64,000 nucleotides of DNA from Vulcanimicrobiota bacterium (GCA_003140215.1 PLJL01000004.1:1004661-1068660), one strand, 5' to 3'. Shown: positions 45,442 through 54,472, numbered from the stretch's first letter. Program-made: numbers and translations. The notes: generated from the letters alone by a model not told the origin.

Positions 45442-45447
45442 ATTATA
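45442..45447 (-). promoter_or_regulatory. consensus -10 of the hipBA promoter (leaderless)
   Basis: On the minus strand TGG-TATAAT, a perfect consensus -10 with TG extension, ends 7 nt before the hipB ATG. The surrounding 25 bp are strikingly AT-rich for this genome and contain a loose dyad (CAGT ... ACTG, 45435-45461) that could be the HipB operator. No good -35. Confidence 0.6.
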
Positions 45448-45525
45448 CCATATTAGGACTGAACAAGCGGCGAAGCGGTGATGCTCGGTTGCCTATCCAG
45501 ACCGACCCGAGCGCGCGTTCTTCGC

Positions 45526-45555
45526 TTGACGCGCGCGGTGGGGTTCTGGTACGGT
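45526..45555 (+). promoter_or_regulatory. promoter of the met leader
   Basis: TTGACG (45526-45531), 18 bp, TACGGT (45550-45555) preceded by TGG. Only 8 nt separate the -10 from the leader ATG, so the RNA starts one or two bases before it. The same TGG-TA-N-GGT pattern occurs in front of the thr leader. Confidence 0.6.
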
Positions 45556-45563
45556 GGCCCGAC

Positions 45564-45638
45564 ATGAACGGACGCTGTATGGCGATTATGGCGATGTGTG
45601 CCTCCCGCGAGGGACGGTGTAGATCGTCGTCGCCCTGA
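45564..45638 (+). CDS. Met/Cys-rich leader peptide of the metY operon (attenuator)
   Basis: 24 codons opening MNGRCMAIMAMC, then ASREGRCRSSSP. Four Met and three Cys codons, with Met at 6, 9, 11 and Cys at 12 just before the switch region. The bases coding for the end (GCGAGGG, 45607-45613) can pair with the 5' arm of the terminator at 45662-45689, while CCTC at 45601-45604 can pair with GAGG inside that segment. Ribosome stalling for lack of Met-tRNA (or Cys-tRNA) would thus favour the antiterminator. Its function is as a sensor, not as a protein. Confidence 0.75.
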   Translation: MNGRCMAIMAMCASREGRCRSSSP

Positions 45639-45661
45639 CCAGGCGGACGACAGACTACAGC

Positions 45662-45689
45662 GGCCCTCGCCACTCGGCGGGGGCCTTTT
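45662..45689 (+). terminator. attenuator terminator before metY
   Basis: GGCCCTCGCC, loop ACTC, GGCGGGGGCC (10 bp with one G-U pair), then TTTT. It lies between the leader stop and metY (45739). CCCTCGC in its left arm is complementary to the leader segment GCGAGGG. Confidence 0.8.
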
Positions 45690-45738
45690 CGTTTCCCACC
45701 ACCCTCTGCGCTCGACGCATTCGTGAAGGAGACCCACG

Positions 45739-47033
<1,295 letters not shown>

Positions 47034-47037
<4 letters not shown>

Positions 47038-48131
47038 CCAGCCTGGCCCAGGGTGACATTGGGGCAGTAGTGGAGCGCGACGTCGAGATCGGCGCGCTCG
47101 AGCTGGCATCGGGCGAAACGCTCCCCGACGTCGTGCAGCGCGTCACGCGCTATGGGTGCGAACCGCTGCCCGACGGGTCGAACGTGGTGTTCGTGCCGCA
47201 CGCGCTGAGCGGCTCGTCGCGCGTCCTCGAATGGTGGGACGGGATCGCCGGCGCCGGCGGACTGTTCGACACGGCGCAGTGGTGCGTCGTCGGGATCAAC
47301 GTGCTCGGTGGTTGCTACGGTTCGACCGGGCCGTCGTCGCTCGCGCCGGACGGGCGGCGCTGGGGGCCGCGCTTCCCCGTCGTCACCATCGCGGACATCG
47401 TCGAGGCGGAACGGGGCGCGCTGCTGGAGATCGGGATCGAGCGTTTCGCGACCGTTATCAGCGGCTCGCTGGGCGGGCAGCAGGCGCTGCAGTGGGCGCG
47501 CGCGCACCCCGACCTCGTCGGCCAGGCGATCGTCGTCGGGACGTTCGACCATCTGCGCGCACAAGGGATTGCGCAAAACGGCGTCGCGCGCGATGCGATT
47601 CGGCTCGACCCGCGGTTCGAGGGCGGTTGGTACGAGGAGCCGCCCATCGACGGGTTGCGGCTGGCGCGTGCGATCGCGACCCTGACGTACAAGAGCGAGG
47701 ATCTGTTCGAGCGGCGCTACGGGAACCGAGCCGATCGCGCGGGCGGCGATCCGTCGCGCTCGCTCGACGCGCGCTTCGACGTCGAGGGGTATCTTGCGCA
47801 CCAAGGCGATGTCTTCGTGCGGCGGTTCGACGCCAACAGCTACATCACGCTGACCCGGGCGATGGATTTGTTCGACTTGCGCGGGCGCGAGCGGCCGGCC
47901 GGGCGGACGCGGCTCACCTTCGTCGGCATCGAAGGCGATCAGCTCTACTCGCCGCAGTTCGTGTGGAGTTGCGCGGCGCGCTGGGCCGAGGCCGGCTGGG
48001 ATTCCGAATACCGGCACTTGGAGAGCGACCACGGCCACGACGGATTCCTCGCGCACCCCCAAACATTGGCTGCGGTGTTGCGCGAAGGGCTCGAAACTGC
48101 GCGTCCCCCCGGCACGTTGAAGGGCTCGTGA
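47034..48131 (+). CDS. metX: homoserine O-acyltransferase
   Basis: 365 residues, alpha/beta-hydrolase fold. Characteristic segments are VVFVPHALSGSSRV, NVLGGCYGSTGPSS, RFPVVTIADIVEAE, the nucleophile TVISGSLGGQQALQWA and the catalytic Asp/His near TFVGIEGDQLYSP and SDHGHDGFL. It activates homoserine with acetyl-CoA (or succinyl-CoA) for MetY. The elbow is SGSLGG where many enzymes have GGSMGG. Start overlaps the metY stop (GTGACC); it overlaps the next gene by 4 nt. Confidence 0.93.
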
Positions 48132-49135
48132 CCGAACGCGTTTTTCAGACCGCCCGGCACACGAGCACGTATCTCGAGAGCGGGCCGCCGGAGGGACCGC
48201 TCATGATCTTCGTGCACGGCTGGCCGGCGTTGTCGATCATGTGGCGCGCGCAGCTCGGGCATTTCGGCGCGCTGGGGTACCGCTGCGTTGCGCCGGACAT
48301 GCGTGGCTACGGCGGCTCGAGCGTGCCGGCGCGTGCGGAGGACTATGCGCTCGAGGCGATCGTCGAAGACATGGTCGAGCTGCAGCGCGGGCTCGGAGCC
48401 GAGCGCGCGATTTGGGTCGGCCACGACTGGGGCGGTCCGGTCGTCTGGGCGCTGGCGGGGCATCATCCCGAGCTGTGCCGCGGCGCGGTGAGCTTGTGCG
48501 TCCCGTATTTCGCGCGAGGTTTCGCGCCGGATACGCTCGTGCCGCTGGTCGACCGCACGATCTACCCCGAACCAAAGTATCCCGCCGGTCAATGGGACTA
48601 CCAGCTGTTCTACCAGACGTCGTTCGAGGCGGCGACCGCGGCGTTCGAAGCCGATCTGCCGGCCACGTTCAAGGCGTTGTTTCGGCGTGGCGACGTGCGG
48701 GAGAAGGGCCGGCCCGCGCTCACAGCGCGGATCAATCGTGACGGCGGCTGGTTCGGCGGCGCCGGGCGCGCGCCCGATCTTCCCCGCGACCCTGCGGTCC
48801 TTTCGGAGGACGATCTGGCGCGCTACGTCGCCGCGTTCGAGCGGACGGGATTCTGGGGAGCCGACGCCTGGTACGTCAATCCCGCGCGCAACATGGACTA
48901 TGCGGCCCGCGCGCTTGACGGCGGGACGCTGCACTTGCCGGTGCTGTTCCTGCACGCCGCCTACGATGCCATCTGCGAAACGGTCGACTCGCGCATGGCC
49001 GAACCGATGCGCCGCGATTGCCGCGATCTCACCGAGCACGTTCTCGAGACCGGGCACTGGATGGCGGCCGAGCAGCCCGCGCAGGTCAATGCGGCGCTCG
49101 AGACCTGGCTCGCCGCGAAACACAAGGCTTGGTAA
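48128..49135 (+). CDS. alpha/beta hydrolase (epoxide hydrolase/haloalkane dehalogenase-like) in the met operon
   Basis: 335 residues. Oxyanion HGWP (FVHGWPAL), conserved PDMRGYGGSS, nucleophile Asp in WVGHDWGGPVVW, acid near LPVLFLHAAYDAIC, catalytic His in GHWMAAEQP. This is the epoxide hydrolase/fluoroacetate dehalogenase type. GTG start inside the metX stop (GTGA) proves nothing about function but shows it belongs to the met operon. Its role in methionine metabolism is unknown; the frame is open upstream only as a shadow of metX. Confidence 0.88.
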   Translation: MTERVFQTARHTSTYLESGPPEGPLMIFVHGWPALSIMWRAQLGHFGALGYRCVAPDMRGYGGSSVPARAEDYALEAIVEDMVELQRGLGAERAIWVGHDWGGPVVWALAGHHPELCRGAVSLCVPYFARGFAPDTLVPLVDRTIYPEPKYPAGQWDYQLFYQTSFEAATAAFEADLPATFKALFRRGDVREKGRPALTARINRDGGWFGGAGRAPDLPRDPAVLSEDDLARYVAAFERTGFWGADAWYVNPARNMDYAARALDGGTLHLPVLFLHAAYDAICETVDSRMAEPMRRDCRDLTEHVLETGHWMAAEQPAQVNAALETWLAAKHKAW

Positions 49136-49140
49136 ACCTC

Positions 49141-49169
49141 TTGCGCCGGCGCCTCAGGCATGGTAGGGT
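49141..49169 (+). promoter_or_regulatory. promoter of the thr leader
   Basis: TTGCGC (49141-49146), 17 bp, TAGGGT (49164-49169) preceded by TGG. The leader ATG follows after 9 nt. It lies 5 bp past the hydrolase stop, so hom has its own promoter. Confidence 0.6.
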
Positions 49170-49178
49170 CGTCCAACG

Positions 49179-49259
49179 ATGGCCGCGATCAGCATGATCA
49201 CGACGACGACGATCACGACTACCCTCGGCGAGGGCAGGTCTGGATTGACGTCGGCGTAA
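49179..49259 (+). CDS. Thr/Ile-rich leader peptide of hom (attenuator)
   Basis: 26 codons beginning MAAISMITTTTITTT, then LGEGRSGLTSA. Residues 7-15 are seven Thr and two Ile, matching the idea of E. coli ThrL (Thr and Ile control). Just after the Thr run come CCCTC (49222-49226), GGCGAGGGC (49227-49235), and, in the terminator, GCCCTCGCC (49285-49293) and GGCGAGGGC (49299-49307). Segment 2 is fully complementary over 9 bp to segment 3. Stalled ribosomes on the Thr codons would leave 2 free to pair with 3 and prevent termination. Confidence 0.85.
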   Translation: MAAISMITTTTITTTLGEGRSGLTSA

Positions 49260-49282
49260 CGCAGCCGACTAGAAACAGATCG

Positions 49283-49313
49283 AGGCCCTCGCCGCTGCGG
49301 CGAGGGCCTTTTT
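49283..49313 (+). terminator. attenuator terminator before hom
   Basis: AGGCCCTCGCC, loop GCTGC, GGCGAGGGCCT: an 11-bp perfect stem followed by TTTTT. It lies 24 bp after the leader stop and about 50 bp before hom. Confidence 0.9.
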
Positions 49314-49360
49314 CATTCCCTCGCCCGTTCTTACCGATACTCTAGACCATGGAGGCCCCA

Positions 49361-50548
49361 GTGCAGGCTCTACCGCGCGTCCTCTGCTCGTCCGAAGCGT
49401 CATCCCCCGCGATGCCGCCCACGACCACGCGCGCGCAGGGCGTCGGCCTGCTGGGTTGCGGCACCGTCGGATCGGGCGTCGCGCGCCGCCTGCTGGCTTC
49501 GCATCCCGGGCTGATCCGCGCGATCGCGGTCCGCGATCCGCGCAAGCCGCGCGACGTGGCCTGGGACGATTTCGCGAGCGACGCCTTCGACGTCGTCGAC
49601 GATCCCGGGGTGCGGGTCGTGGTGGAGTGTATCGGCGGCCTGGGGCTGGCACGCGAGCTGGTCCTGCGCGCGATCGCGCGCGGTAAGGACGTGGTCACCG
49701 CCAACAAGGATCTCATCGCGACCGAAGGACCGTGGCTGGCGGCCTTCGCGGCGCGCACCGGGGCGTCGCTGCGTTACGAAGCCGCGGTAGGCGGGGCGAT
49801 ACCGATCGTGCGCGCGCTGCACGGTTCGCTCGCCAACGAGGACGTCATCGAGATCGGCGGCGTTCTCAACGGCACGACCAATTTCGTCCTCGACGCGATG
49901 GAAGCCGGCGCGGAGTACGCCGACGCGCTCGCCGAAGCGCAGCGGCTCGGCTTCGCGGAGGCCGATCCGCGCAGCGACGTCGACGGACACGACGCCGCGC
50001 ACAAGCTCGCGATCCTCGCCGGCCTCGCTTTCCGCCGGCCCTCCGTCTCGCCGGCGCTGGCGCGGCGGGGAATCGGTGCGATCTCACGCGACGACGTGCG
50101 CGCGGGCGCCGAGCGCGGATTGCGGTTGAAGCTCGTCGCCGTCGCTCGGCGCGCCGGTGATGCGATCGAAGCGGGCGTGACGCCCGCGTACGTCGCCGAC
50201 GACCATCCGTTTGCGCGGGCGCGCGGCGCAGAGAACGTCGTGCGCGTGCTCGGGCGCGGTTGCGGCACGCTGGTGTTTTCGGGCGCGGGCGCGGGCGGCG
50301 ACGCCACCGCGTCTTCGGTGGTCGCCGACGTGCTCGCAGCGCTGAGCGAGCGCGAGCGCTTGGTCGCATTCAACGGGGCCGACCTCGTAGCGCGGCCGTT
50401 GCGCATCCCGCTGCTGGTGCGTTTTGCCGAGGGCAGCGTGATCACCAGCGATGCGGTTTCGCTCGACGCCATGGAAGCAGCTGCTCGCGGGTTCGGCGGC
50501 CGGGGCGTGGTGCGGTCGGTCATTCCGGTCTGGCGCGACGCCGCGTAG
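49361..50548 (+). CDS. hom: homoserine dehydrogenase, without ACT domain
   Basis: 395 residues. NAD(P)-binding GVGLLGCGTVGSGVARRL, nucleotide-domain end VVTANKDLIA, catalytic core ALHGSLANEDVIEIGGVLNGTTNFVLDAM (cut: VLNGTTNFVLDAM), AEADPRSDVDGHDAAHKLAIL and GAGAGGDATASSVVADVL. The usual C-terminal ACT domain for threonine feedback is missing; only about 70 unplaced residues follow. GTG 49361 is chosen because GGAGG lies 5 nt upstream; ATG 49349 contains that sequence and has no site of its own. It makes homoserine, precursor of both Thr and Met, and is controlled by the Thr leader upstream. Confidence 0.9.
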   Translation: MQALPRVLCSSEASSPAMPPTTTRAQGVGLLGCGTVGSGVARRLLASHPGLIRAIAVRDPRKPRDVAWDDFASDAFDVVDDPGVRVVVECIGGLGLARELVLRAIARGKDVVTANKDLIATEGPWLAAFAARTGASLRYEAAVGGAIPIVRALHGSLANEDVIEIGGVLNGTTNFVLDAMEAGAEYADALAEAQRLGFAEADPRSDVDGHDAAHKLAILAGLAFRRPSVSPALARRGIGAISRDDVRAGAERGLRLKLVAVARRAGDAIEAGVTPAYVADDHPFARARGAENVVRVLGRGCGTLVFSGAGAGGDATASSVVADVLAALSERERLVAFNGADLVARPLRIPLLVRFAEGSVITSDAVSLDAMEAAARGFGGRGVVRSVIPVWRDAA

Positions 50549-50625
50549 CCGTGTGATGTTCGTCTCCGCTCGAAAACGGGAATAAGGCAAGTTACACCGG
50601 GGCGGAACGAAAGGACTACGAAGCG

Positions 50626-51291
50626 ATGAAGCGCCACACCGCGACGCGCGGGTTGGCGGCGCTGGCGCTCGGCACCGCATTGTGCGCGACTGCCGGCGCG
50701 CCGGGCACCGCCGCAGCAGACTCGATCCCCAGCGCGGGACGCCTGCTGGCGCTCGTCTGCACCGGCGACACGGGACTCGACTCGTACACGGTACCGGTGC
50801 ACATCGACGTGCGCGTGCGCAAGGTCTTCACCTTTCACCTGGGCCTCAACGGGATGGAGTACTTCAAGCGGCCCAACAAGCTGGCGCTGGAGATGCCGCG
50901 GATCCCCGACCAATCGCGCAAAGTCTTCGGCGAGCTCGGCACGCCGTTGAGCTGGCCCGCGCAGTACGACATGAACGTCGCCGGAACGACGGTCGCCGAC
51001 GGCCGCACGACCTACCATTTGCGCGGCGTCCCCAAGCGCGCCGGTAACGTCGACGAGATGCTGGTCGATCTCGACGGTGATCCGGCAGCGCCCATGCACG
51101 TGCAGTGGCTGATGCACGACCGCAGCACGATCGCGATGACGCTGCGCTCCGCGTTCGACGGGACGCACGAGTTGCCCAAGCACGCCGACCTCGACCTGGT
51201 GGCCGGCGGTTACAAGATTCACGCGGCGATCGACTACGGCGCCTACACGGTGAACGAAGCCGTCGCCGACTCGGTGTTCACCGGCGTCTGA
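50626..51291 (+). CDS. secreted protein of unknown function (LolA-like fold possible)
   Basis: 221 residues with a signal peptide (about 1-31, ending TAAADS). The mature part is beta-rich: a long antiparallel sheet (SYTVPVHIDVRVRKVFTFHL, KLALEMPRIPDQSR, TYHLRGVPKRAG, MHVQWLMHDRSTIAMTLRS, YKIHAAIDYGAYTVNEAV). The pattern of strands with a mobile hydrophobic groove recalls LolA/LppX-like lipid carriers, but no motif confirms it. AAAGGA lies 10 nt before the ATG. Convergent with the GGDEF gene. Confidence 0.7.
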   Translation: MKRHTATRGLAALALGTALCATAGAPGTAAADSIPSAGRLLALVCTGDTGLDSYTVPVHIDVRVRKVFTFHLGLNGMEYFKRPNKLALEMPRIPDQSRKVFGELGTPLSWPAQYDMNVAGTTVADGRTTYHLRGVPKRAGNVDEMLVDLDGDPAAPMHVQWLMHDRSTIAMTLRSAFDGTHELPKHADLDLVAGGYKIHAAIDYGAYTVNEAVADSVFTGV

Positions 51292-51294
51292 CGG

Positions 51295-52878
51295 TCAAAC
51301 CGCCGCGGCGGCCAACAGCGGCTCGTCGGCGACGACGCGGTTGCGTCCCATCGTCTTGGCGATGTAGAGCGCGCTGCTCGCGCGCCGCATGACCTCGCCG
51401 CCGTCGCCGTGGGCCTCGGGCACGACCGACGCGACGCCGATGCTGACGCTGAGGCGTTTAGCGGCGACGCCGCCGTGTGCGATCTCGAGGCCGGCGACCG
51501 CGTCGCGCACGCGGCCCGCGATCAACTGTGCGCCGCTCAGATCCGTGTCGGGAAGCAGGAGCAAGAACTCCTCGCCGCCGTACCGGCCGGCTAGGTCCGC
51601 ACCGCGCGCGGCGTGCGGGCTCACCGACCCCGCGATGCGCCGCAGCACGTCGTCGCCCGCGTGGTGCCCGTAGGTTTCGTTGTAGCTGCGGAAGTGATCG
51701 ATGTCGATGAGGACGGCCGCGAACGGCGAGCGCGCGCGAGCCGCTCGGTTCCAGCCCCGCGCCAGCGCATCGTCGAGCGTGGCCCGATTCGCGATCCCGG
51801 TGAGCCCGTCGAGGTGCGCGACGAGCGCCGGGCGGCCGCGCTCGCGTGCGGCGCCGCGCAGCTGCACGAGGAGCGCGAATGGGAGGAGCAGCGCTGCGGC
51901 GGCGTTGCCGATCGACGGCGCCGCCGCAAGCGCGGCCGAGCCCGGGGCGAGAACCGCGGTCAGCGCGCCCAGCGCGGCGAGCGCGGTACCGGCCAAGAAG
52001 TACGGCGCGCCGGCGACCCGGCGGCGCAGAGCGACCGCGCCCAGCGCGACGTAGCTCGCATAGAGTGCGACGAGGATAGCCGGCGAAACGGCGTCCGGCA
52101 GCGGCCAGAGATCTTGCATCACGTCGCCGCCGGCGACTGCGACGCCGTTGAGCGCGGTGAGCGCCCACAAGCCGCGCGTGACCAAGCGCTCCGGCGCCGC
52201 GCCGCGCAGGTACGTCAGCGTACATGCGGCGAGGCTGACGAGCACGAGCGCTTGCAGCAGTGCGTGCAGCGGCTGGCTGACCTCGGGCGGCGGGCGCACG
52301 ATCCCTAGCCAAGGGATCAGCAACGCGGCTTGACCCGCGGTCGCGGCGGCGTACCACGCCAACGCCGAGGACCGCAGAGCGCGCGCGGCCACGGCGAGCG
52401 CGACCGCCAACGCGGCGAAAACCCCGCAGAACAGGGCGTACCACCAGGTGCGCCAACCGATCGCGGCGAGCGCCTCGGTGGGCAGCAGATAGGGCGGCGC
52501 GGCAGAACTGACCGTCGTTGCGGTCAACTCGATCCGGTCGGCTCCCCAGGCGTCGTCCGGCAGCCGCAGCCCCAGCAGATGGCCGGGAAGGTCGGCGCTC
52601 GCGGCAATGGTCTGGCGGCGGCCGGCAGGCCCGACGACGGTGACGACGAGGTCGCGCACGTACCAGGGCGTGCCGATGTAGAGCGCGGTGCCGTCGGTGC
52701 GCGGGACGCGGAAGGCAGCGCGCAACGTGACCGGCCGCAACACCGACGCGGGCGGCGCGTCGGCGGCGAGCGGGGCGCCGATCGCCGCAAGCGGCGGCTG
52801 GGCCTGTGCGTCAGCGAGCGAGGCCGTTGGAAGAAATGCGGCTGCGAACGCGGCCAGGGCCGCGGCGCGAGGGCTCAC
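51295..52878 (-). CDS. membrane diguanylate cyclase (7TM-type sensor + GGDEF)
   Basis: 527 residues. A signal-like N-terminus and a periplasmic beta-sandwich (about 25-140, TLRAAFRVPRTDGTALYIG) are followed by seven membrane helices (about 142-340), the 7TMR-DISM arrangement. The C-terminal GGDEF domain has the active-site RYGGEEF, I-site RGAD five residues before, and DGLTGIANRATLDDAL and VLIDIDHFRSYNETYGH. It should make c-di-GMP in response to an extracytoplasmic ligand. Divergent from trpS. Confidence 0.88.
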   Translation of the reverse strand: MSPRAAALAAFAAAFLPTASLADAQAQPPLAAIGAPLAADAPPASVLRPVTLRAAFRVPRTDGTALYIGTPWYVRDLVVTVVGPAGRRQTIAASADLPGHLLGLRLPDDAWGADRIELTATTVSSAAPPYLLPTEALAAIGWRTWWYALFCGVFAALAVALAVAARALRSSALAWYAAATAGQAALLIPWLGIVRPPPEVSQPLHALLQALVLVSLAACTLTYLRGAAPERLVTRGLWALTALNGVAVAGGDVMQDLWPLPDAVSPAILVALYASYVALGAVALRRRVAGAPYFLAGTALAALGALTAVLAPGSAALAAAPSIGNAAAALLLPFALLVQLRGAARERGRPALVAHLDGLTGIANRATLDDALARGWNRAARARSPFAAVLIDIDHFRSYNETYGHHAGDDVLRRIAGSVSPHAARGADLAGRYGGEEFLLLLPDTDLSGAQLIAGRVRDAVAGLEIAHGGVAAKRLSVSIGVASVVPEAHGDGGEVMRRASSALYIAKTMGRNRVVADEPLLAAAAV

Positions 52879-52955
52879 GCTAGTGTTTTCGGCCCGAACC
52901 CCGCCTCTCGCGACCCCAGCAAGTGCTTTGGCGCCCGGTCGAAGAACGGCGCCGG

Positions 52956-53972
52956 GTGTCGATCCCCAACGCGCAGCGCGTTCGAACGGTCCTGACCGGG
53001 GTCAAGCCGACCGGGAAGCCGCACCTGGGCAACTATCTGGGCGCCATGCTGCCCGCGCTCGAGCTCGCGCGCTCGCACCGGGCGCTGCTGTTCATTGCCG
53101 ACTACCACGCGTTGACCGACCTCGAAGAGGCCCGCACGGTGCGGGCGGAGACCTACGAGGTTGCCGCCGCCTGGCTCGCCGCCGGGCTCGACCCCGAAAA
53201 CGTGACGTTCTACCGGCAGTCGGACATCCCCGAGGTTTTCGAATTGTTCTGGCTGCTGAGCTGCGCGACACCCAAAGGGATGATGAACCGCGCGCACGCG
53301 TACAAGGCAATGGTCGAGGCGAACATACAGCTCAAGCGCGATCCCGACTACGGCGTGGGCATGGGACTCTTCGCCTATCCGGTCCTCATGGCGTCGGACA
53401 TCCTGTTGTTCGACGTCGACGTGGTGCCGGTAGGCCGGGATCAGTCACAGCACGTCGAGATGGCCCGCGACATCGCGCAGCGTTTCAACAACGAGGTCGG
53501 CGACGTGCTCAAGGTGCCGGAACTGGTGCTGGCTGCGGAGCCCGAACCGGTGCTGGGCCTCGACGGCCGCAAGATGAGCAAGTCGTACGACAACACGATC
53601 CCGCTGTTCGCATCGCGCGACGAGCTCTGGAGGCTGCTGCGCCGCTACAAGACCGACAGCAGCGCCGCCGATGCGCCCAAGGACCCGGACGCCAACGGGC
53701 TGTTCCGCATCTACGCGGCGTTCGCCGCGCCCGCAGATGTCGTGGCGACGCGCGCGGCGCTCGCCGCCGGCGCGCTGACGTGGGGGGGCCTCAAAGAACG
53801 CACGCTCGAAGCGCTCGACGCGGTGCTGGCGCCGCTGCGCCAACGGTACCAGGCGCTACTCGAGGACAAGCCGCAGATCGACCGGATCCTCGCCGACGGG
53901 GCGCGCCGGGCGCGTCCGTTCGCCGAGGCGACCATGCGCCGAGTGCGCCGCGCGGTCGGGGTCGGCGTCTGA
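52956..53972 (+). CDS. trpS: tryptophanyl-tRNA synthetase
   Basis: 338 residues, class I synthetase. HIGH-like LTGVKPTGKPHLGNYLGAM, KMSKS in DGRKMSKSYDN, and DQSQHVEMARDIAQRFN typical of bacterial TrpRS. It charges tRNA-Trp. GTG 52956 gives the family N-terminus; earlier codons in frame are not conserved. The 77-bp spacer to the divergent GGDEF gene shows no trp leader. Standalone gene. Confidence 0.95.
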   Translation: MSIPNAQRVRTVLTGVKPTGKPHLGNYLGAMLPALELARSHRALLFIADYHALTDLEEARTVRAETYEVAAAWLAAGLDPENVTFYRQSDIPEVFELFWLLSCATPKGMMNRAHAYKAMVEANIQLKRDPDYGVGMGLFAYPVLMASDILLFDVDVVPVGRDQSQHVEMARDIAQRFNNEVGDVLKVPELVLAAEPEPVLGLDGRKMSKSYDNTIPLFASRDELWRLLRRYKTDSSAADAPKDPDANGLFRIYAAFAAPADVVATRAALAAGALTWGGLKERTLEALDAVLAPLRQRYQALLEDKPQIDRILADGARRARPFAEATMRRVRRAVGVGV

Positions 53973-54003
53973 ACTTCCCTCGCGCGGTGCCGATAACGAG
54001 AAC

Positions 54004-54228
54004 ATGGACGCCAGGACGTCGTCGCTCCCACCGGAGCTGCGAAGGCCCGTCAAAGGACTCCGCGCCGCGGCGGATCGCCTCATGCTATGGGACCGTTGGG
54101 AACTGCAGCAGTGGGTAGAGGCGACGCGCTCGCGCGGCCTGGCGTTTCTCACCCTCGACGCCGAGGTTCAGCGGCGCATCATCGCCGCGATCGACGAACC
54201 GATCGCGGCGGTCGCGGTAGCCTCCTAG
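54004..54228 (+). CDS. small soluble protein of unknown function
   Basis: 74 residues, helical and amphipathic (LMLWDRWELQQWVEATRSRG, VQRRIIAAIDEPIAAVAV). GATAAC ends 6 nt before the ATG, again giving a leaderless start. Its stop overlaps that of the convergent Cys-rich gene. No family known. Confidence 0.55.
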   Translation: MDARTSSLPPELRRPVKGLRAAADRLMLWDRWELQQWVEATRSRGLAFLTLDAEVQRRIIAAIDEPIAAVAVAS

Positions 54229-54428
54229 CCCGTACGCGCGATCGCGGCGGAGTCGCCGCCGTCGTGCTCGAGCCCCCACGGGTTTCGCGCCGCCTCGGCT
54301 ACCGCCGCGTCGAGCGCCCGTTCGGCGTTGAGCGGGCAGTTGCAGCGTGCCGGCCCGTCGCCGCCGCAGCCGTATTCCCCATGCCGGTCGAGCGCGTGCG
54401 CGCACGGGCACATCACCAAGTATTTCAC
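54225..54428 (-). CDS. small Cys-rich, probably metal-binding protein
   Basis: 67 residues. Five Cys in its first half, arranged MCPCAHALDRHGEYGCGGDG and ARCNCPLNA, resemble a compact zinc ribbon or knuckle. The rest is acidic and helical. GTG 54428 overlaps the stop of an 11-codon leaderless ORF (54425-54460); GGGGGG inside that ORF can serve as ribosome-binding site. Function unknown. Confidence 0.6.
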   Translation of the reverse strand: MKYLVMCPCAHALDRHGEYGCGGDGPARCNCPLNAERALDAAVAEAARNPWGLEHDGGDSAAIARTG

Positions 54429-54460
54429 GCCAATCGCCCCCCGTCGTACAAAGCGATCAT
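54425..54460 (-). CDS. 11-codon leaderless upstream ORF coupled to the Cys-rich gene
   Basis: Encodes MIALYDGGRLA; its TGA overlaps the GTG of the next gene (GTGA). TATAAC (54472-54467) ends 6 nt before the ATG. The layout is the same as at 42614-42649: -10, 6 nt, 11-codon ORF, start-stop overlap. The peptide itself shares no sequence with the other one. Confidence 0.4.
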   Translation of the reverse strand: MIALYDGGRLA

Positions 54461-54466
54461 GGCCAG

Positions 54467-54472
54467 GTTATA
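54467..54472 (-). promoter_or_regulatory. -10 hexamer of a leaderless promoter
   Basis: TATAAC, five of six consensus bases, 6 nt before the ATG of the 11-codon ORF. No clear -35. The 94-bp space 54461-54554 holds nothing else apart from the GAGGAC site for the gene at 54555. Confidence 0.45.

Noticed and set aside
45526-45738. SAM riboswitch before metY
   Set aside because: The promoter lies 8 nt before the leader ORF and no S-box-like core is visible; the leader ORF plus terminator explains the region.
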